Shown: positions 35,346 through 44,294 of the stretch, in pieces | How positions within the stretch are numbered: position 1 is the stretch's first letter | Layout: each line of letters opens with the position of its first letter | DNA from: Clostridia bacterium | GTDB taxonomy: Bacteria > Bacillota_A > Clostridia > TANB77 > CAG-508 | Direction of reading: 5' to 3' | Assembly (NCBI GenBank): GCA_017475185.1 | Contig: JAFVGB010000029.1 | Location: 34,737 to 98,736 of the forward strand | Length of the DNA stretch: 64,000 bases | Position numbers and translations under genes: made by a program | Notes under the pieces: generated by a model | Seen by the model: the letters and a program-made list of their open reading frames with translations, nothing else | The model's database searches: none | What the model was told of the DNA's origin: nothing

Positions 35346-36286
35346 TAACTTTTTTTATCATTCCTTTTTTCTGTCCATCTAAAAAAATGATTCTTTCAAA
35401 AATTCCTAAATTTATTAATTTGTTTATCTCCGGATTTAATTTTAAATCTTGAATACTGTTTCCATGTGCTGTAAAAATTCCTTTTACTCCTGAACATATT
35501 GCATAATTTATTACTTCACTGTCTTCTTTATTGCCGAATTTCATCAGCTACAATAACTTGTGGAGCAAGCGATCTTACAGCCATTCTTATTCCAATTACT
35601 TTTGGCACATTATCTAAGACATCAGTTCTAATTCCTACATCATTTTGTGGTATTCCTCTGTACATAGCTGCTATTTCTCCTCTTTCATCAATTACCGAAA
35701 CTGTTAAACCATTAAATTTAATTTCTGGCATTCCATTACTTATTTTATTTACCAAGTCTTTTAACATCGTTGTTTTTCCTGCTCCTGGAGGTGATACTAT
35801 CAATGTGTTAAAAACACTGTTTTTTGAAATATCTATTATATACTGTAGCAGTGGTATGCTACAATTTGGTATTTCTTTTGCAATTCTTATATTTAATGAA
35901 TATAAATTAGTAATATTACTAACTCTACCTTCTTTAACAACTACACTTCCACTTATCCCTACTCTGTGTCCACCTGAAATTGTTATAAATCCTCCGCAAA
36001 TTTGGTTTTGATATGTATAAATCGAATTATTGCAAAATATTTGAAGAATATTTAAAATTTCATCAAAATTCACTTTATATTTTAAAATTATTTCTTGCAT
36101 TCCCAATTTTATTATAACAGGCTTGTCCACTCTTATTCTTATTTCTTCTATTTTATTTAGATATATATTGTTCATTTCCTGTATCAAATCTTCTGGTAAA
36201 CTTTTAACTAATATAGTTTTTAACAAATCTTCCTTGCTCAAAAATATACCTTCTTTCTTCTTGTTTGATTTATGTACTTTATTCAT
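35341..36286 (-). CDS. spoIIIAA: Stage III sporulation protein AA (ATPase), read through a CGG +1 shift
   Basis: AAA/RecA-like ATPase of the SpoIIIA secretion-like complex. Walker A SPPGAGKTTMLKDL (about 160) and Walker B region QVIVADEI. Frame 0 meets CGG at 35534-35536 right after DEI and stops at the second codon after it. Skipping C gives DEIGNKEDSEVINYAICSG and FTAHGNS, the conserved remainder, for 314 aa (family length). Without the shift the ATPase lacks its whole C-terminal core. First gene of the operon; separated from spoIIIAB by two inserted genes. Confidence 0.92.
35534..35536 (-). other. CGG +1 frameshift site 7 (spoIIIAA)
   Basis: GAA ATT CGG CAA TAA in frame 0. Skipping C gives GAA ATT GGC AAT AAA; DEIG is the conserved motif. 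Confidence 0.85.
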
Positions 36287-36293
36287 TCATAAC

Positions 36294-36329
36294 AAAAAAG
36301 CATACTATATTAATATAGTATGCTTTTTT
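36294..36329. terminator. Terminator between yebC and spoIIIAA
   Basis: AAAAAAGCATACTATATT / AATATAGTATGCTTTTTT perfect stem, downstream of yebC on the minus strand. Confidence 0.85.
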
Positions 36330-36396
36330 ATATTTTTTAGAACTTTTTACTTTTTATAAATTTAAAATTTTAGAATTATTCTTGTTTTCTTCAAAA

Positions 36397-37122
36397 TTAC
36401 TCATCCCAGTTGTGATATACATTAGTAACATCATCTAAATCATCTAACATATCTAAAAATCTTTGCATTTTAGCTGCTCCATTTTCATCTAATGATGTGT
36501 ATGTTGTAGGAACCATTTGAACTTCTGCTTCTAAGAATTCTAATCCTTGTTCCTCTAATTTTTCACGAACTGCTGAGAAATCTTCTGGTGCTGTTGTAAT
36601 TTCATATACTTCATCTTCTGCTGAGAAATCTTCTGCTCCGCTTTCTAACGCTAACATCATTAAATCATCTTCAGACATTGATGTAGATTCTTTGTCTATT
36701 ACAATTACACCTTTTTTATTGAACATGTATGATACACATCCTGATGTTCCTAAGTTTCCTCCTGATTTATCAAATGCATGACGTACATCTGCTGCTGTTC
36801 TGTTTTTATTGTCTGTGCTTCCCTCAACAATAACTGCAACACCATTTGGTCCGTATCCTTCATATATTACTTCTTCATAATTTGCTGTATTTCCAGCTCC
36901 TGATGCTTTTTTGATAGCATTGTTTATTGTATCATTTGGCATGTTTGCAGCTTTACATTTAGCAATAACATCTTTTAACTTTGAATTTCCTGCTGGATCT
37001 GGTCCACCATTTTTTACAGCTACTAAAATTTCTCTTCCTAATTTAGTAAATATTTTACCTCTTGCAGCATCTGCTTTTCCCTTTTTTGCTTGAATGTTGT
37101 GCCATTTTGAATGTCCTGACAT
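36397..37122 (-). CDS. yebC: YebC/PmpR family protein
   Basis: 241 aa. N-terminus [31 protein letters not shown] and [22 protein letters not shown] are diagnostic. Annotated as transcriptional regulator; several family members act in translation of difficult motifs such as polyproline. Monocistronic. Interesting given the recoding seen here, but no link is shown. Confidence 0.95.
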   Translation of the reverse strand: MSGHSKWHNIQAKKGKADAARGKIFTKLGREILVAVKNGGPDPAGNSKLKDVIAKCKAANMPNDTINNAIKKASGAGNTANYEEVIYEGYGPNGVAVIVEGSTDNKNRTAADVRHAFDKSGGNLGTSGCVSYMFNKKGVIVIDKESTSMSEDDLMMLALESGAEDFSAEDEVYEITTAPEDFSAVREKLEEQGLEFLEAEVQMVPTTYTSLDENGAAKMQRFLDMLDDLDDVTNVYHNWDE

Positions 37123-37429
37123 TTTTTATTCCTCCTTTTATATATTCATTTTCTTTTAAACTCTTTTTTGACTTTACTATTATAACACACGATTTTTATT
37201 TTGAATAGGTTTTTGTTGAAAAAAGTTGATTTATAAATTCCTTCATTATTTTTATGTTTCTAATCATTTAATAACTTTTGACATATTTAACCCAAAAGTT
37301 ACATTTCAATAATCTTCAATATAATGTTCTTGATTAATTATAATTCTATTATTTATTTCCAATTAATATTAACAAACAAAAAAAATAATGTTAAAATAAT
37401 TACATCACAATATACAAAGGAGATTTAAT
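37123..37429. other. Intergenic region between yebC and the deacetylase
   Basis: 307 bases, very AT-rich, holding divergent upstream regions. A TATAAT (37179-37184, minus strand) probably serves yebC, without a convincing -35. The plus-strand side has GTTAAAATAATT and AAAGGAGA before the deacetylase. No repeat, ORF or RNA gene seen. Confidence 0.5.
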
Positions 37430-38311
37430 ATGAAAAAGAAATTAATTATTTTATCAGTAATTTTAGTAATACTTGTATTATCAATTATATCTATATTTGT
37501 TATCAAACCACCATTTCTTGGCTACTTTAAAGATACTCTTCTAAACTGTAAAAACACCATTGTTGTAAAAAATTCCGAACAATATAAAGCTTTAAAATCA
37601 GCTGACAAATCAAAAAAATACTTTAAAAGCGAAAAAAATATAAAAATTCCAATATTACTTTATCATCAAACTCCAATCGAGAAAAGTGAAAGAAAAGATT
37701 ATTACTTATGTACAACAGCTAAGCAATTTGAAAAACAAATTGTAGGTCTTAAAGATTTAGGATATACTTTTATAACTTATGATGATTTAATTAAATACAA
37801 CAATAATGAGTTAGCATTACCTGAATATGTTGTTTTAATCACATTTGATGATGGATATTTAAACAACTATGAAAACGCTTATCCTATTGCAAAAAAACAT
37901 AACATTCCAATTACAATTTTTGTTATTGATGATTGTGTTGGAACTACTGGATATTTTTCTTGGGAACAAGCAAGAGAAATGGAAAACAGTGGTTTAGTTA
38001 GTATTCATACTCATGGAAAAACGCATATTCCTTATGGTAATGAATCTGCTGAAATAGTTAGAAATTACATTAGTTATGCACATTCACATTTAGAAGAAGA
38101 ACTAGGACATCCTGTAAATAAAGTTTTTGCATATCCATATGGTTCATGTAGTGATGTCTCTGTTAAAACTCTATCTGACCTAGGATTTATTCAAAATATG
38201 TTATCTGAACAATATAATACTACTGAAACATTAGATTTAACTTGTTTAACAAGAATTTACGCTAAACAAAATTATAATTTAGAATCAATTTTAAAATTAA
38301 TATTATTTTAA
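37430..38311 (+). CDS. Polysaccharide deacetylase (CE4)
   Basis: 293 aa: N-terminal membrane anchor (about 3-27), then an extracytoplasmic CE4 NodB domain. Metal and catalytic motifs TFDDGY (about 142) and SIHTHGKTH (about 195), plus AYPYGSCSD. Probably removes N-acetyl groups from peptidoglycan or another envelope glycan. Own terminator follows. Confidence 0.9.
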   Translation: MKKKLIILSVILVILVLSIISIFVIKPPFLGYFKDTLLNCKNTIVVKNSEQYKALKSADKSKKYFKSEKNIKIPILLYHQTPIEKSERKDYYLCTTAKQFEKQIVGLKDLGYTFITYDDLIKYNNNELALPEYVVLITFDDGYLNNYENAYPIAKKHNIPITIFVIDDCVGTTGYFSWEQAREMENSGLVSIHTHGKTHIPYGNESAEIVRNYISYAHSHLEEELGHPVNKVFAYPYGSCSDVSVKTLSDLGFIQNMLSEQYNTTETLDLTCLTRIYAKQNYNLESILKLILF

Positions 38312-38322
38312 AAATCTAAATA

Positions 38323-38363
38323 AAACACCAATATTTACACTTAATGCAAATATTGGTGTTTTT
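38323..38363. terminator. Bidirectional terminator
   Basis: AAACACCAATATTT / AAATATTGGTGTTT stem between the convergent deacetylase and TetR genes. Confidence 0.85.
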
Positions 38364-38380
38364 GTTACTACATATTTAAT

Positions 38381-38965
38381 CTACAACATATCAATTTCAG
38401 ATTTAGTTATTCCTCTAACAACAGTTGCCACATAACCTTCATATATCTGTTCAGCAGTAACATTTCTATCTTGTTTTAGTCTATATAACAAACTCGAAAA
38501 AGTTACTCCAAAAATTCCAAAAGCAATAGCTTCAGCATCTCTATCATAAAAAAGCCCTTCATCTATTCCTTCTTGAATTACTTCCTGAATTTTTTCAACA
38601 TAATTATTTACCGCTTTTTGACACTTTTTAGTTCTGCTTGTTTCTCCTAAAGTGTTATTAATAACAACTGTAATAAAATCTTCGTATGTAATAATTGTTT
38701 TTATTTCAATCATTAAAATTGCCTTTATTTTATCTAATGCATTATTACAATGTCTAAACTTTAATTCAATATTATTATTTAAAAGCTTAGTCCCTTCTTC
38801 TAACATTAAATCAAATAAATCTTCTTTTGTATCAAAATGATAATATAACGCCCCTTTCGCAAATCCAGCAACAGCTGTAATCTCTTCAATCCCCGTATTT
38901 TCATAGCCCTTTTCAGCGAATAATTTTATTGCTGTTTTGAAAATAATTCTCTTAGTTTTATTCAT
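38381..38965 (-). CDS. TetR-family regulator, candidate regulator of fatty-acid synthesis
   Basis: 194 aa: N-terminal TetR helix-turn-helix (TAIKLFAEKGYENTGIEEITAVAGFAKGALYYHF) and a helical ligand domain. ATG MNKTKR preferred; the earlier ATG is inside the ribosome binding site. It ends the fatty-acid cluster, right after acpP, so regulation of that cluster in response to an acyl effector is a fair inference. Confidence 0.85.
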   Translation of the reverse strand: MNKTKRIIFKTAIKLFAEKGYENTGIEEITAVAGFAKGALYYHFDTKEDLFDLMLEEGTKLLNNNIELKFRHCNNALDKIKAILMIEIKTIITYEDFITVVINNTLGETSRTKKCQKAVNNYVEKIQEVIQEGIDEGLFYDRDAEAIAFGIFGVTFSSLLYRLKQDRNVTAEQIYEGYVATVVRGITKSEIDML

Positions 38966-38988
38966 AAATATTATCATCCTTTCAGATC

Positions 38989-39228
38989 TTATAAATTATT
39001 CATTAGGTAATCTACAACATCTCCTACTGTAACTATTTTCTCAGCAGCTTCATCAGGAATTTGCATATCAAAACTTTCCTCAATTCCCATAACCAATTCA
39101 ACAATATCCAATGAATCAGCTGATAAATCATCAACAAAAGTTGCCTCTCTTGTTATTAAATTTTCTTCTACTCCTAATTGTTCAACTATTATTCCCTTTA
39201 ATTTTTCAAATACTTCGTTTTCACTCAT
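38989..39228 (-). CDS. acpP: Acyl carrier protein
   Basis: 79 aa, acidic, with the phosphopantetheine attachment Ser in [14 protein letters not shown] (Ser about 39). AGGAGG-like site before the ATG. Carries growing acyl chains for the adjacent Fab enzymes. Confidence 0.96.
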   Translation of the reverse strand: MSENEVFEKLKGIIVEQLGVEENLITREATFVDDLSADSLDIVELVMGIEESFDMQIPDEAAEKIVTVGDVVDYLMNNL

Positions 39229-39301
39229 TTAGATTTCCTCCTAATACATTTTAAATTTATACAATTCTTTTTAAAAATTGTCAATACTCCCAACTTTTTG
39301 A

Positions 39302-39522
39302 GTCGCCCAAAGTATTGAATTATGTAGCAAGTTAGTTATATATTACAATGAAGCACGAACGCGCAGTTTGGCAAGGTTTGAAAAAAGAAGTAAAAGGAAT
39401 TATCAGCATCAAAACAAAATCCTAACCCACCATTCCTTTTACCTTTTTACAAAGCCGAGCCAGCAAGTTTGCGGAATGTAATATATAACTAACTTGCTAC
39501 ATAATTCAATACTTTGGGTGAC
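39302..39522. mobile_element. MITE-like element with 46-bp terminal inverted repeats
   Basis: Left repeat 39302-39347 and right repeat 39477-39522 are complementary over 46 bp with one mismatch (GTCGCCCAAAGTATTG / CAATACTTTGGGTGAC at the ends). The 129-bp interior has a second, imperfect inverted repeat (AAGTAAAAGGAAT / ATTCCTTTTACC). No coding capacity. It separates acpP from fabI, which would otherwise be close. No clear target-site duplication is visible. Confidence 0.75.
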
Positions 39523-39541
39523 ATTCTGCAAAAAGCACAAC

Positions 39542-40315
39542 TTAATTGCCCATAATGCAATACCCACTATCAGCAAAAATAATTTGTCCTGTAATTGCAC
39601 TAGACATATCACTTAATAAAAATGATGCAGTATCCCCAATCTGCTCAATAGTAACATTCCTATGTAAAGGAGCTTTCTCCTCAACAACATCCAAAATAGA
39701 ATTAAAATCTTTAATTCCTTTAGCAGACAAAGTTTTTATAGGACCTGAAGAAATTGCATTTACTCTAATTCCCTCATTTCCCAAATTATAAGCCAAATAT
39801 CTAACACTAGCTTCTAATGCAGATTTTGCAATTCCCATAACATTATAACCTTCTAACACTCTTGTAGAGCCTAAATAAGTTAAAGTAACAATACTTGCAT
39901 TTTCATTTAACATATCTAATTCTTTAGCTGTTCTCGCAACTAAAACCAAAGAATAACTACTTACATCATTAGCATGTGCAAAACCTTCTTTACTTGTTTG
40001 AATAAAATCATTATGCAAATCTTCTGTATTGGCATGAGCAATTGCATGAACAATTCCATCTATTTTTCCATTCTCTTCCTTAATTTTAGTAAACACCTCT
40101 TTAACTAATTCATCTTCAGAAGCACCATCTAGAACATAAGATTTACTACCTCCAAACCCTTCAATTAGTTTCTCTATTTTATCTTTATTTTCTTCACCCA
40201 TATATGTAAATATTAATTTTGCTCCTTGCTTATATGCAGATTCTGCAATTCCATAAGCAATGCTCCATTTGTTTCTTATTCCCATTATTAAAATTGTTTT
40301 ATCTTTTAACATCAT
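39542..40315 (-). CDS. fabI: Enoyl-[acyl-carrier-protein] reductase (NADH) FabI
   Basis: Last reduction of the elongation cycle. 257 aa SDR protein with GIRNKWSIAYGIA near the N-terminus, and the catalytic Tyr/Lys in YNVMGIAKSALEASVRYLA. Start taken at ATG ATG (MMLKDKTILIMG); the GTG upstream overlaps accA. FabI, not FabK, so triclosan-type inhibitors would be expected to bind, as known for the family. Confidence 0.94.
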   Translation of the reverse strand: MMLKDKTILIMGIRNKWSIAYGIAESAYKQGAKLIFTYMGEENKDKIEKLIEGFGGSKSYVLDGASEDELVKEVFTKIKEENGKIDGIVHAIAHANTEDLHNDFIQTSKEGFAHANDVSSYSLVLVARTAKELDMLNENASIVTLTYLGSTRVLEGYNVMGIAKSALEASVRYLAYNLGNEGIRVNAISSGPIKTLSAKGIKDFNSILDVVEEKAPLHRNVTIEQIGDTASFLLSDMSSAITGQIIFADSGYCIMGN

Positions 40316-40320
40316 TTGGT

Positions 40321-41124
40321 TTAACACCCCATCTTTCTAAATTTTTCATATCTTTGCTCTACAATTTCAGTTGTAGACATCTTTTTTAAATCATTTATGT
40401 CATTTATTATAATTTTCTTGATTTTATCAGCAATTTTCTTTGTAAATTCATCTGTGTAATCTTGTTTTTTAGGTTCTGAAATTATTCCATCAATTACTTT
40501 AAAATTCAATAAATCTTTTGAAGTAAGTTTCATCTTTTCGGCTGCCTCTTTTGCTCTTTTTGAATCTTTCCATAAAATACTTGCAAATCCTTCTGGAGAT
40601 AAAATTGAATAAATGGCATTTTCTAACATATACACTTTATTACCTACTCCAATTGCAAGAGCTCCACCACTTGAACCTTCACCAATAACGATTGAAATAA
40701 TTGGAACCTTAAGACCTGCCATAGTTAACATAGATTTTGCAATAGCTTCACCTTGTCCTTTTTCTTCAGCTTCAACACCTGGGTATGCTCCTTTAGTATC
40801 TATAAATGTAATAACTGGTCTTCCAAATTTTTCAGCTTGTTTCATAAATCTTATAGCTTTTCTATAACTTTCTGGATTTGGCATTCCAAAGTTTCTTTCA
40901 ATATTTTCTTTTGTTGTTCTACCTTTTTGCTCAGCTATTATTGTAAAATTATATTTTCCTATGTTACCTAATCCACAACAAATTGCTTTATCATCATTTG
41001 AAATTCTATCGCCATGTAATTCCATAAAATCATCAAATATATATTTCATATAATCTAGACTAGTAGGCCTTTTAGGATTTCTCGCAATTTCAACTTTATT
41101 CCATGCTATTTCTGTTTTTTCCAT
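40321..41124 (-). CDS. accA: Acetyl-CoA carboxylase carboxyltransferase subunit alpha
   Basis: 267 aa with ARNPKRPTSLDYM, ELHGDR, TFIDTKGAYPGVEAEEKGQGEAIA and GEGSSGGALAIGVGN, the alpha-subunit signatures. Forms the carboxyltransferase with AccD, whose gene ends seven bases upstream. Confidence 0.95.
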   Translation of the reverse strand: MEKTEIAWNKVEIARNPKRPTSLDYMKYIFDDFMELHGDRISNDDKAICCGLGNIGKYNFTIIAEQKGRTTKENIERNFGMPNPESYRKAIRFMKQAEKFGRPVITFIDTKGAYPGVEAEEKGQGEAIAKSMLTMAGLKVPIISIVIGEGSSGGALAIGVGNKVYMLENAIYSILSPEGFASILWKDSKRAKEAAEKMKLTSKDLLNFKVIDGIISEPKKQDYTDEFTKKIADKIKKIIINDINDLKKMSTTEIVEQRYEKFRKMGC

Positions 41125-41130
41125 TTATAA

Positions 41131-41976
41131 TTAAGCCTCCTTTTTATGAAATTTTATTATATTATAAATTGTATTTTTCATATCTTTTCTTTCTACAATT
41201 TTATCAATAAATCCATGTTCCAATAAAAACTCTGATGTTTGAAACTCTTGTGGTAATTTTTTACCAATAGTTTGTTCAATAACCTTTCTACCTGCGAAAC
41301 CTATTCTTGCTTTTGGTTCAGCTAAAATAACATCACCTAAACTTGCAAAAGATGCTGTTACTCCTCCATATGTAGGGTCTGTTAAAACTGATATGTATAA
41401 AGTTCCAGCTTCATTTAATTTAGAAATGGCTTCTGTTGTTTTGGCCATCTGCATTAAAGATAATATTCCTTCCTGCATTCTTGCACCACCTGATGCTGTA
41501 AATATTATTATTGGCATATTTAACTCTATAGCTTTTTCCACAGCATACGTTATCTTTTCACCTACTACGGCACCCATGCTACCCATTAAAAATCCACTGT
41601 CCATAATGCAAATGACAACATCTTCACCATAAATCTTTCCTGTTCCAATTGAAACTGCTTCATTTATGTTCGTTTTCAGTCTTAAAGTTTCAATTTTTTT
41701 AGGATAATCCTCCAATTCTAAAGGATTTTTGTCCTCTGGATCATATTCGAATCTTGCATACGAATCATTATCAACAATTTGAGCTAATCTTCTATTTATA
41801 TGTAATCTGAAATAATTTCCACAATTAGGGCAAATATTTAAATTGTCATGTAATTCTTCTTTATAAATAATATTTTTACATTCATCACATTTAGTCCATT
41901 TTCCAATTGGTATGTCTATGCTTGCTTTTTTTGATGACTGAACCAATTGTCTCTTTTTTATTTTATCTATTATCAT
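41131..41976 (-). CDS. accD: Acetyl-CoA carboxylase carboxyltransferase subunit beta
   Basis: 281 aa. N-terminal four-Cys zinc ribbon (CDECKN ... CPNCG), then SGGARMQEGILSLMQMAKT and DPTYGGVTASFASLGDV. Second half of the carboxyltransferase; coupled to accA. Confidence 0.95.
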   Translation of the reverse strand: MIIDKIKKRQLVQSSKKASIDIPIGKWTKCDECKNIIYKEELHDNLNICPNCGNYFRLHINRRLAQIVDNDSYARFEYDPEDKNPLELEDYPKKIETLRLKTNINEAVSIGTGKIYGEDVVICIMDSGFLMGSMGAVVGEKITYAVEKAIELNMPIIIFTASGGARMQEGILSLMQMAKTTEAISKLNEAGTLYISVLTDPTYGGVTASFASLGDVILAEPKARIGFAGRKVIEQTIGKKLPQEFQTSEFLLEHGFIDKIVERKDMKNTIYNIIKFHKKEA

Positions 41977-42028
41977 TTTACTTAATACACAAATACTAAA
42001 TATATAAGATATTCGTGTTCTCCTTTCT

Positions 42029-43369
42029 TTATTTTTTGAAGTTTTTTTCTATAAATGACGTATCGTAATTTCCTCTTATAAAATCTGGATTTTTAATAAT
42101 TTCAAAAATAAAATCTGTATTTGTTGTTACACCTTCAATTACAAGTTCTTCAAGAGCTCTTTTTAATTTAGCTATTGCTTCATTTCGACTATTCCCATAA
42201 ACAATGAGTTTGGCAATCATAGAATCATAATAACTTGGAATCGTATATCCTTCATATATTCCTGTATCAATTCTAATACCATTTCCTCCAGGTAAATTTA
42301 GTCCTGTAATCTTTCCTGGACATGGCATAAAGTTTTTATATGGATTTTCTGCATTTATTCTGCATTCAATAACATGATTTAGAAACTTAACATCTTTTTG
42401 CTTAAATTTTAATTTTTCATTTGCTGCTATTCTTATTTGTTCTTTAATTAAATCTATATTTGTTCTTAATTCTGTTATCGGATGTTCTACTTGAATTCTT
42501 GTATTCATTTCCATAAAATAAAAATTCTTGTCCTTATCTACTAAAAACTCAACTGTTCCAACACTAGTATATCCTGCAGCTTTTGCTACCTTTATAGCAG
42601 CTTCTCCCATTTTATTTCTTAGTTTTTCATCAATTATAGTAGATGGGGTTTCTTCTAATATCTTTTGATGGTTACGTTGAACAGTACAATCTCTTTCCCC
42701 TAAATGTATGACATTTCCAAATTCATCAGCTAAAATCTGCACCTCAATATGTCTTGGATTTTCAATGAATTTTTCCAAATAAATTTCATCATCATTAAAT
42801 GAATTTCGTGCTTCCTGCTTTACCAACATATAGTTTTTTTCCATCTCATCTTCTTTTAAAACTACTCTAATTCCTTTGCCTCCGCCTCCACTTGAAGCTT
42901 TAAGCATTACTGGATATCCAGTTTTCTTTGATATTTTTTTTGCCTCTTCTAAGCTTTTTACGCTTCCATCAGAGCCCGGAATAACCGGAACGCCATATTT
43001 TCTCATTAATTCTTTAGAGTTTGATTTGTTTCCTAATGCATCTATTACAGAAGATTTTGGTCCAATAAATTTAATATTAGATTCTTCACAAATCTTTGCA
43101 AATTTTGCACTTTCTGATAAGAAACCATATCCAGGATGAATACTGTCACTTCCTGTTATATTTGCTGCTTCAATTATATTTTGTATATTTAAATAACTTT
43201 TTTTGCTTGGTGCTTCTCCTATACATACTGCTTCATCTGCTAGTTTTGTATGTAACGATTCTTTGTCAGCTGTTGAATATACAGCAACTGTTTTTATATT
43301 CATTTCTTTACATGCCCTAATTATTCTAACAGCTATTTCACCTCTATTAGCTATAAGTATTTTATTCAT
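42029..43369 (-). CDS. accC: Biotin carboxylase
   Basis: 446 aa: NRGEIAVRIIRA, the ATP-grasp loop ASSGGGGKGIRVV (about 163), ERDCTVQRNHQKILEE and MNTRIQVEHPITE are complete. Carboxylates the biotin on AccB. Confidence 0.97.
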   Translation of the reverse strand: MNKILIANRGEIAVRIIRACKEMNIKTVAVYSTADKESLHTKLADEAVCIGEAPSKKSYLNIQNIIEAANITGSDSIHPGYGFLSESAKFAKICEESNIKFIGPKSSVIDALGNKSNSKELMRKYGVPVIPGSDGSVKSLEEAKKISKKTGYPVMLKASSGGGGKGIRVVLKEDEMEKNYMLVKQEARNSFNDDEIYLEKFIENPRHIEVQILADEFGNVIHLGERDCTVQRNHQKILEETPSTIIDEKLRNKMGEAAIKVAKAAGYTSVGTVEFLVDKDKNFYFMEMNTRIQVEHPITELRTNIDLIKEQIRIAANEKLKFKQKDVKFLNHVIECRINAENPYKNFMPCPGKITGLNLPGGNGIRIDTGIYEGYTIPSYYDSMIAKLIVYGNSRNEAIAKLKRALEELVIEGVTTNTDFIFEIIKNPDFIRGNYDTSFIEKNFKK

Positions 43370-43384
43370 TTTTCTACCTTCTCT

Positions 43385-43816
43385 TTATTTATTATCTACC
43401 AATGCAAAAGTCAATTCTCCTTTTGCAACTAGTTCTCCATCAACGCTTGCTTTAGCTTCACCTACGCCAATTGGTCCTTTTTGCTTTATAATATTAACTT
43501 CTAATTTTAATCTATCTCCTGGTTTAACCATTCTTTTAAATTTCATTTTATCAATTCCTGCAAATAACGCATTTTTACTTTTATTTTCTTCTTTTGAAAG
43601 TATTGCCACAGCACCTGCTTGTGCCAAGCTTTCTGTTATTAAAACACCTGGCATAACTGGGTTTCCTGGAAAATGTCCTTGAAAATAGTACTCTGCTTCA
43701 TTTACATTTTTATAACATACAGCATACTCTCCTGGTTCAAAACTCTCAACTTCATCAATCATTAAAAATGGATCTCTTTGTGGAATTATTTTCTCTATCT
43801 CTTTTTTATCTAACAT
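43385..43816 (-). CDS. fabZ: 3-hydroxyacyl-[ACP] dehydratase FabZ
   Basis: 143 aa hot-dog protein with the active-site His in YFQGHFPGNPVMPGVLITE and Glu in the following helix. Dehydrates 3-hydroxyacyl-ACP. Between accC and accB. Confidence 0.96.
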   Translation of the reverse strand: MLDKKEIEKIIPQRDPFLMIDEVESFEPGEYAVCYKNVNEAEYYFQGHFPGNPVMPGVLITESLAQAGAVAILSKEENKSKNALFAGIDKMKFKRMVKPGDRLKLEVNIIKQKGPIGVGEAKASVDGELVAKGELTFALVDNK

Positions 43817-43824
43817 ATTTACCT

Positions 43825-44289
43825 CTACTTTAATTTTATTAAATTTTCTCCAAATTCTACTGGTTCGCCATCTTTCTTTAAAATTTCAACTACTTCTCCT
43901 TCAAATTCAGATTCTATTTCATTCATCAATTTCATTGCTTCGATTATACATGTAGTTTTACCTTTACTTATCTTTTCTCCAACACTTATAAAATCTTTTT
44001 CATTTGGAGAAGGCTTAGAATAAAATGTACCAACCATTGGAGATTTTATATATTTATATATCTGTTCTTGATTTATCTCTTCTTGACTAGGCTGTTCTAC
44101 TATTTGCTTAGTAGTATTACTATATTCTTTAGTAGCATTTTCTCTATATTCCAAATTTTTTGTATCACAACTTTCTTTTATCATACTGATTTTTGTCCCA
44201 TCTGGAAAATCAATTTCTAATGAAGCTATTTTAGAATTGCCAACATCATTAATCAATTTTTTTATGCTTTCATATTCCACATTTTTCAC
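43825..44289 (-). CDS. accB: Biotin carboxyl carrier protein
   Basis: 154 aa. C-terminal biotinyl domain with IEAMKLMNEIE (biotin Lys about 120); the N-terminal third is the AccB dimer segment, and the linker is Gln/Glu-rich. A biotin ligase gene lies in the same cluster. Confidence 0.96.
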   Translation of the reverse strand: MKNVEYESIKKLINDVGNSKIASLEIDFPDGTKISMIKESCDTKNLEYRENATKEYSNTTKQIVEQPSQEEINQEQIYKYIKSPMVGTFYSKPSPNEKDFISVGEKISKGKTTCIIEAMKLMNEIESEFEGEVVEILKKDGEPVEFGENLIKLK

Positions 44290-44294
44290 CTCTC

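Noticed and set aside
39302..39522. CRISPR array or structured ncRNA
   Set aside because: A single pair of inverted repeats with no direct-repeat/spacer series; fits a MITE. No CRISPR array or cas gene was seen anywhere in the window.
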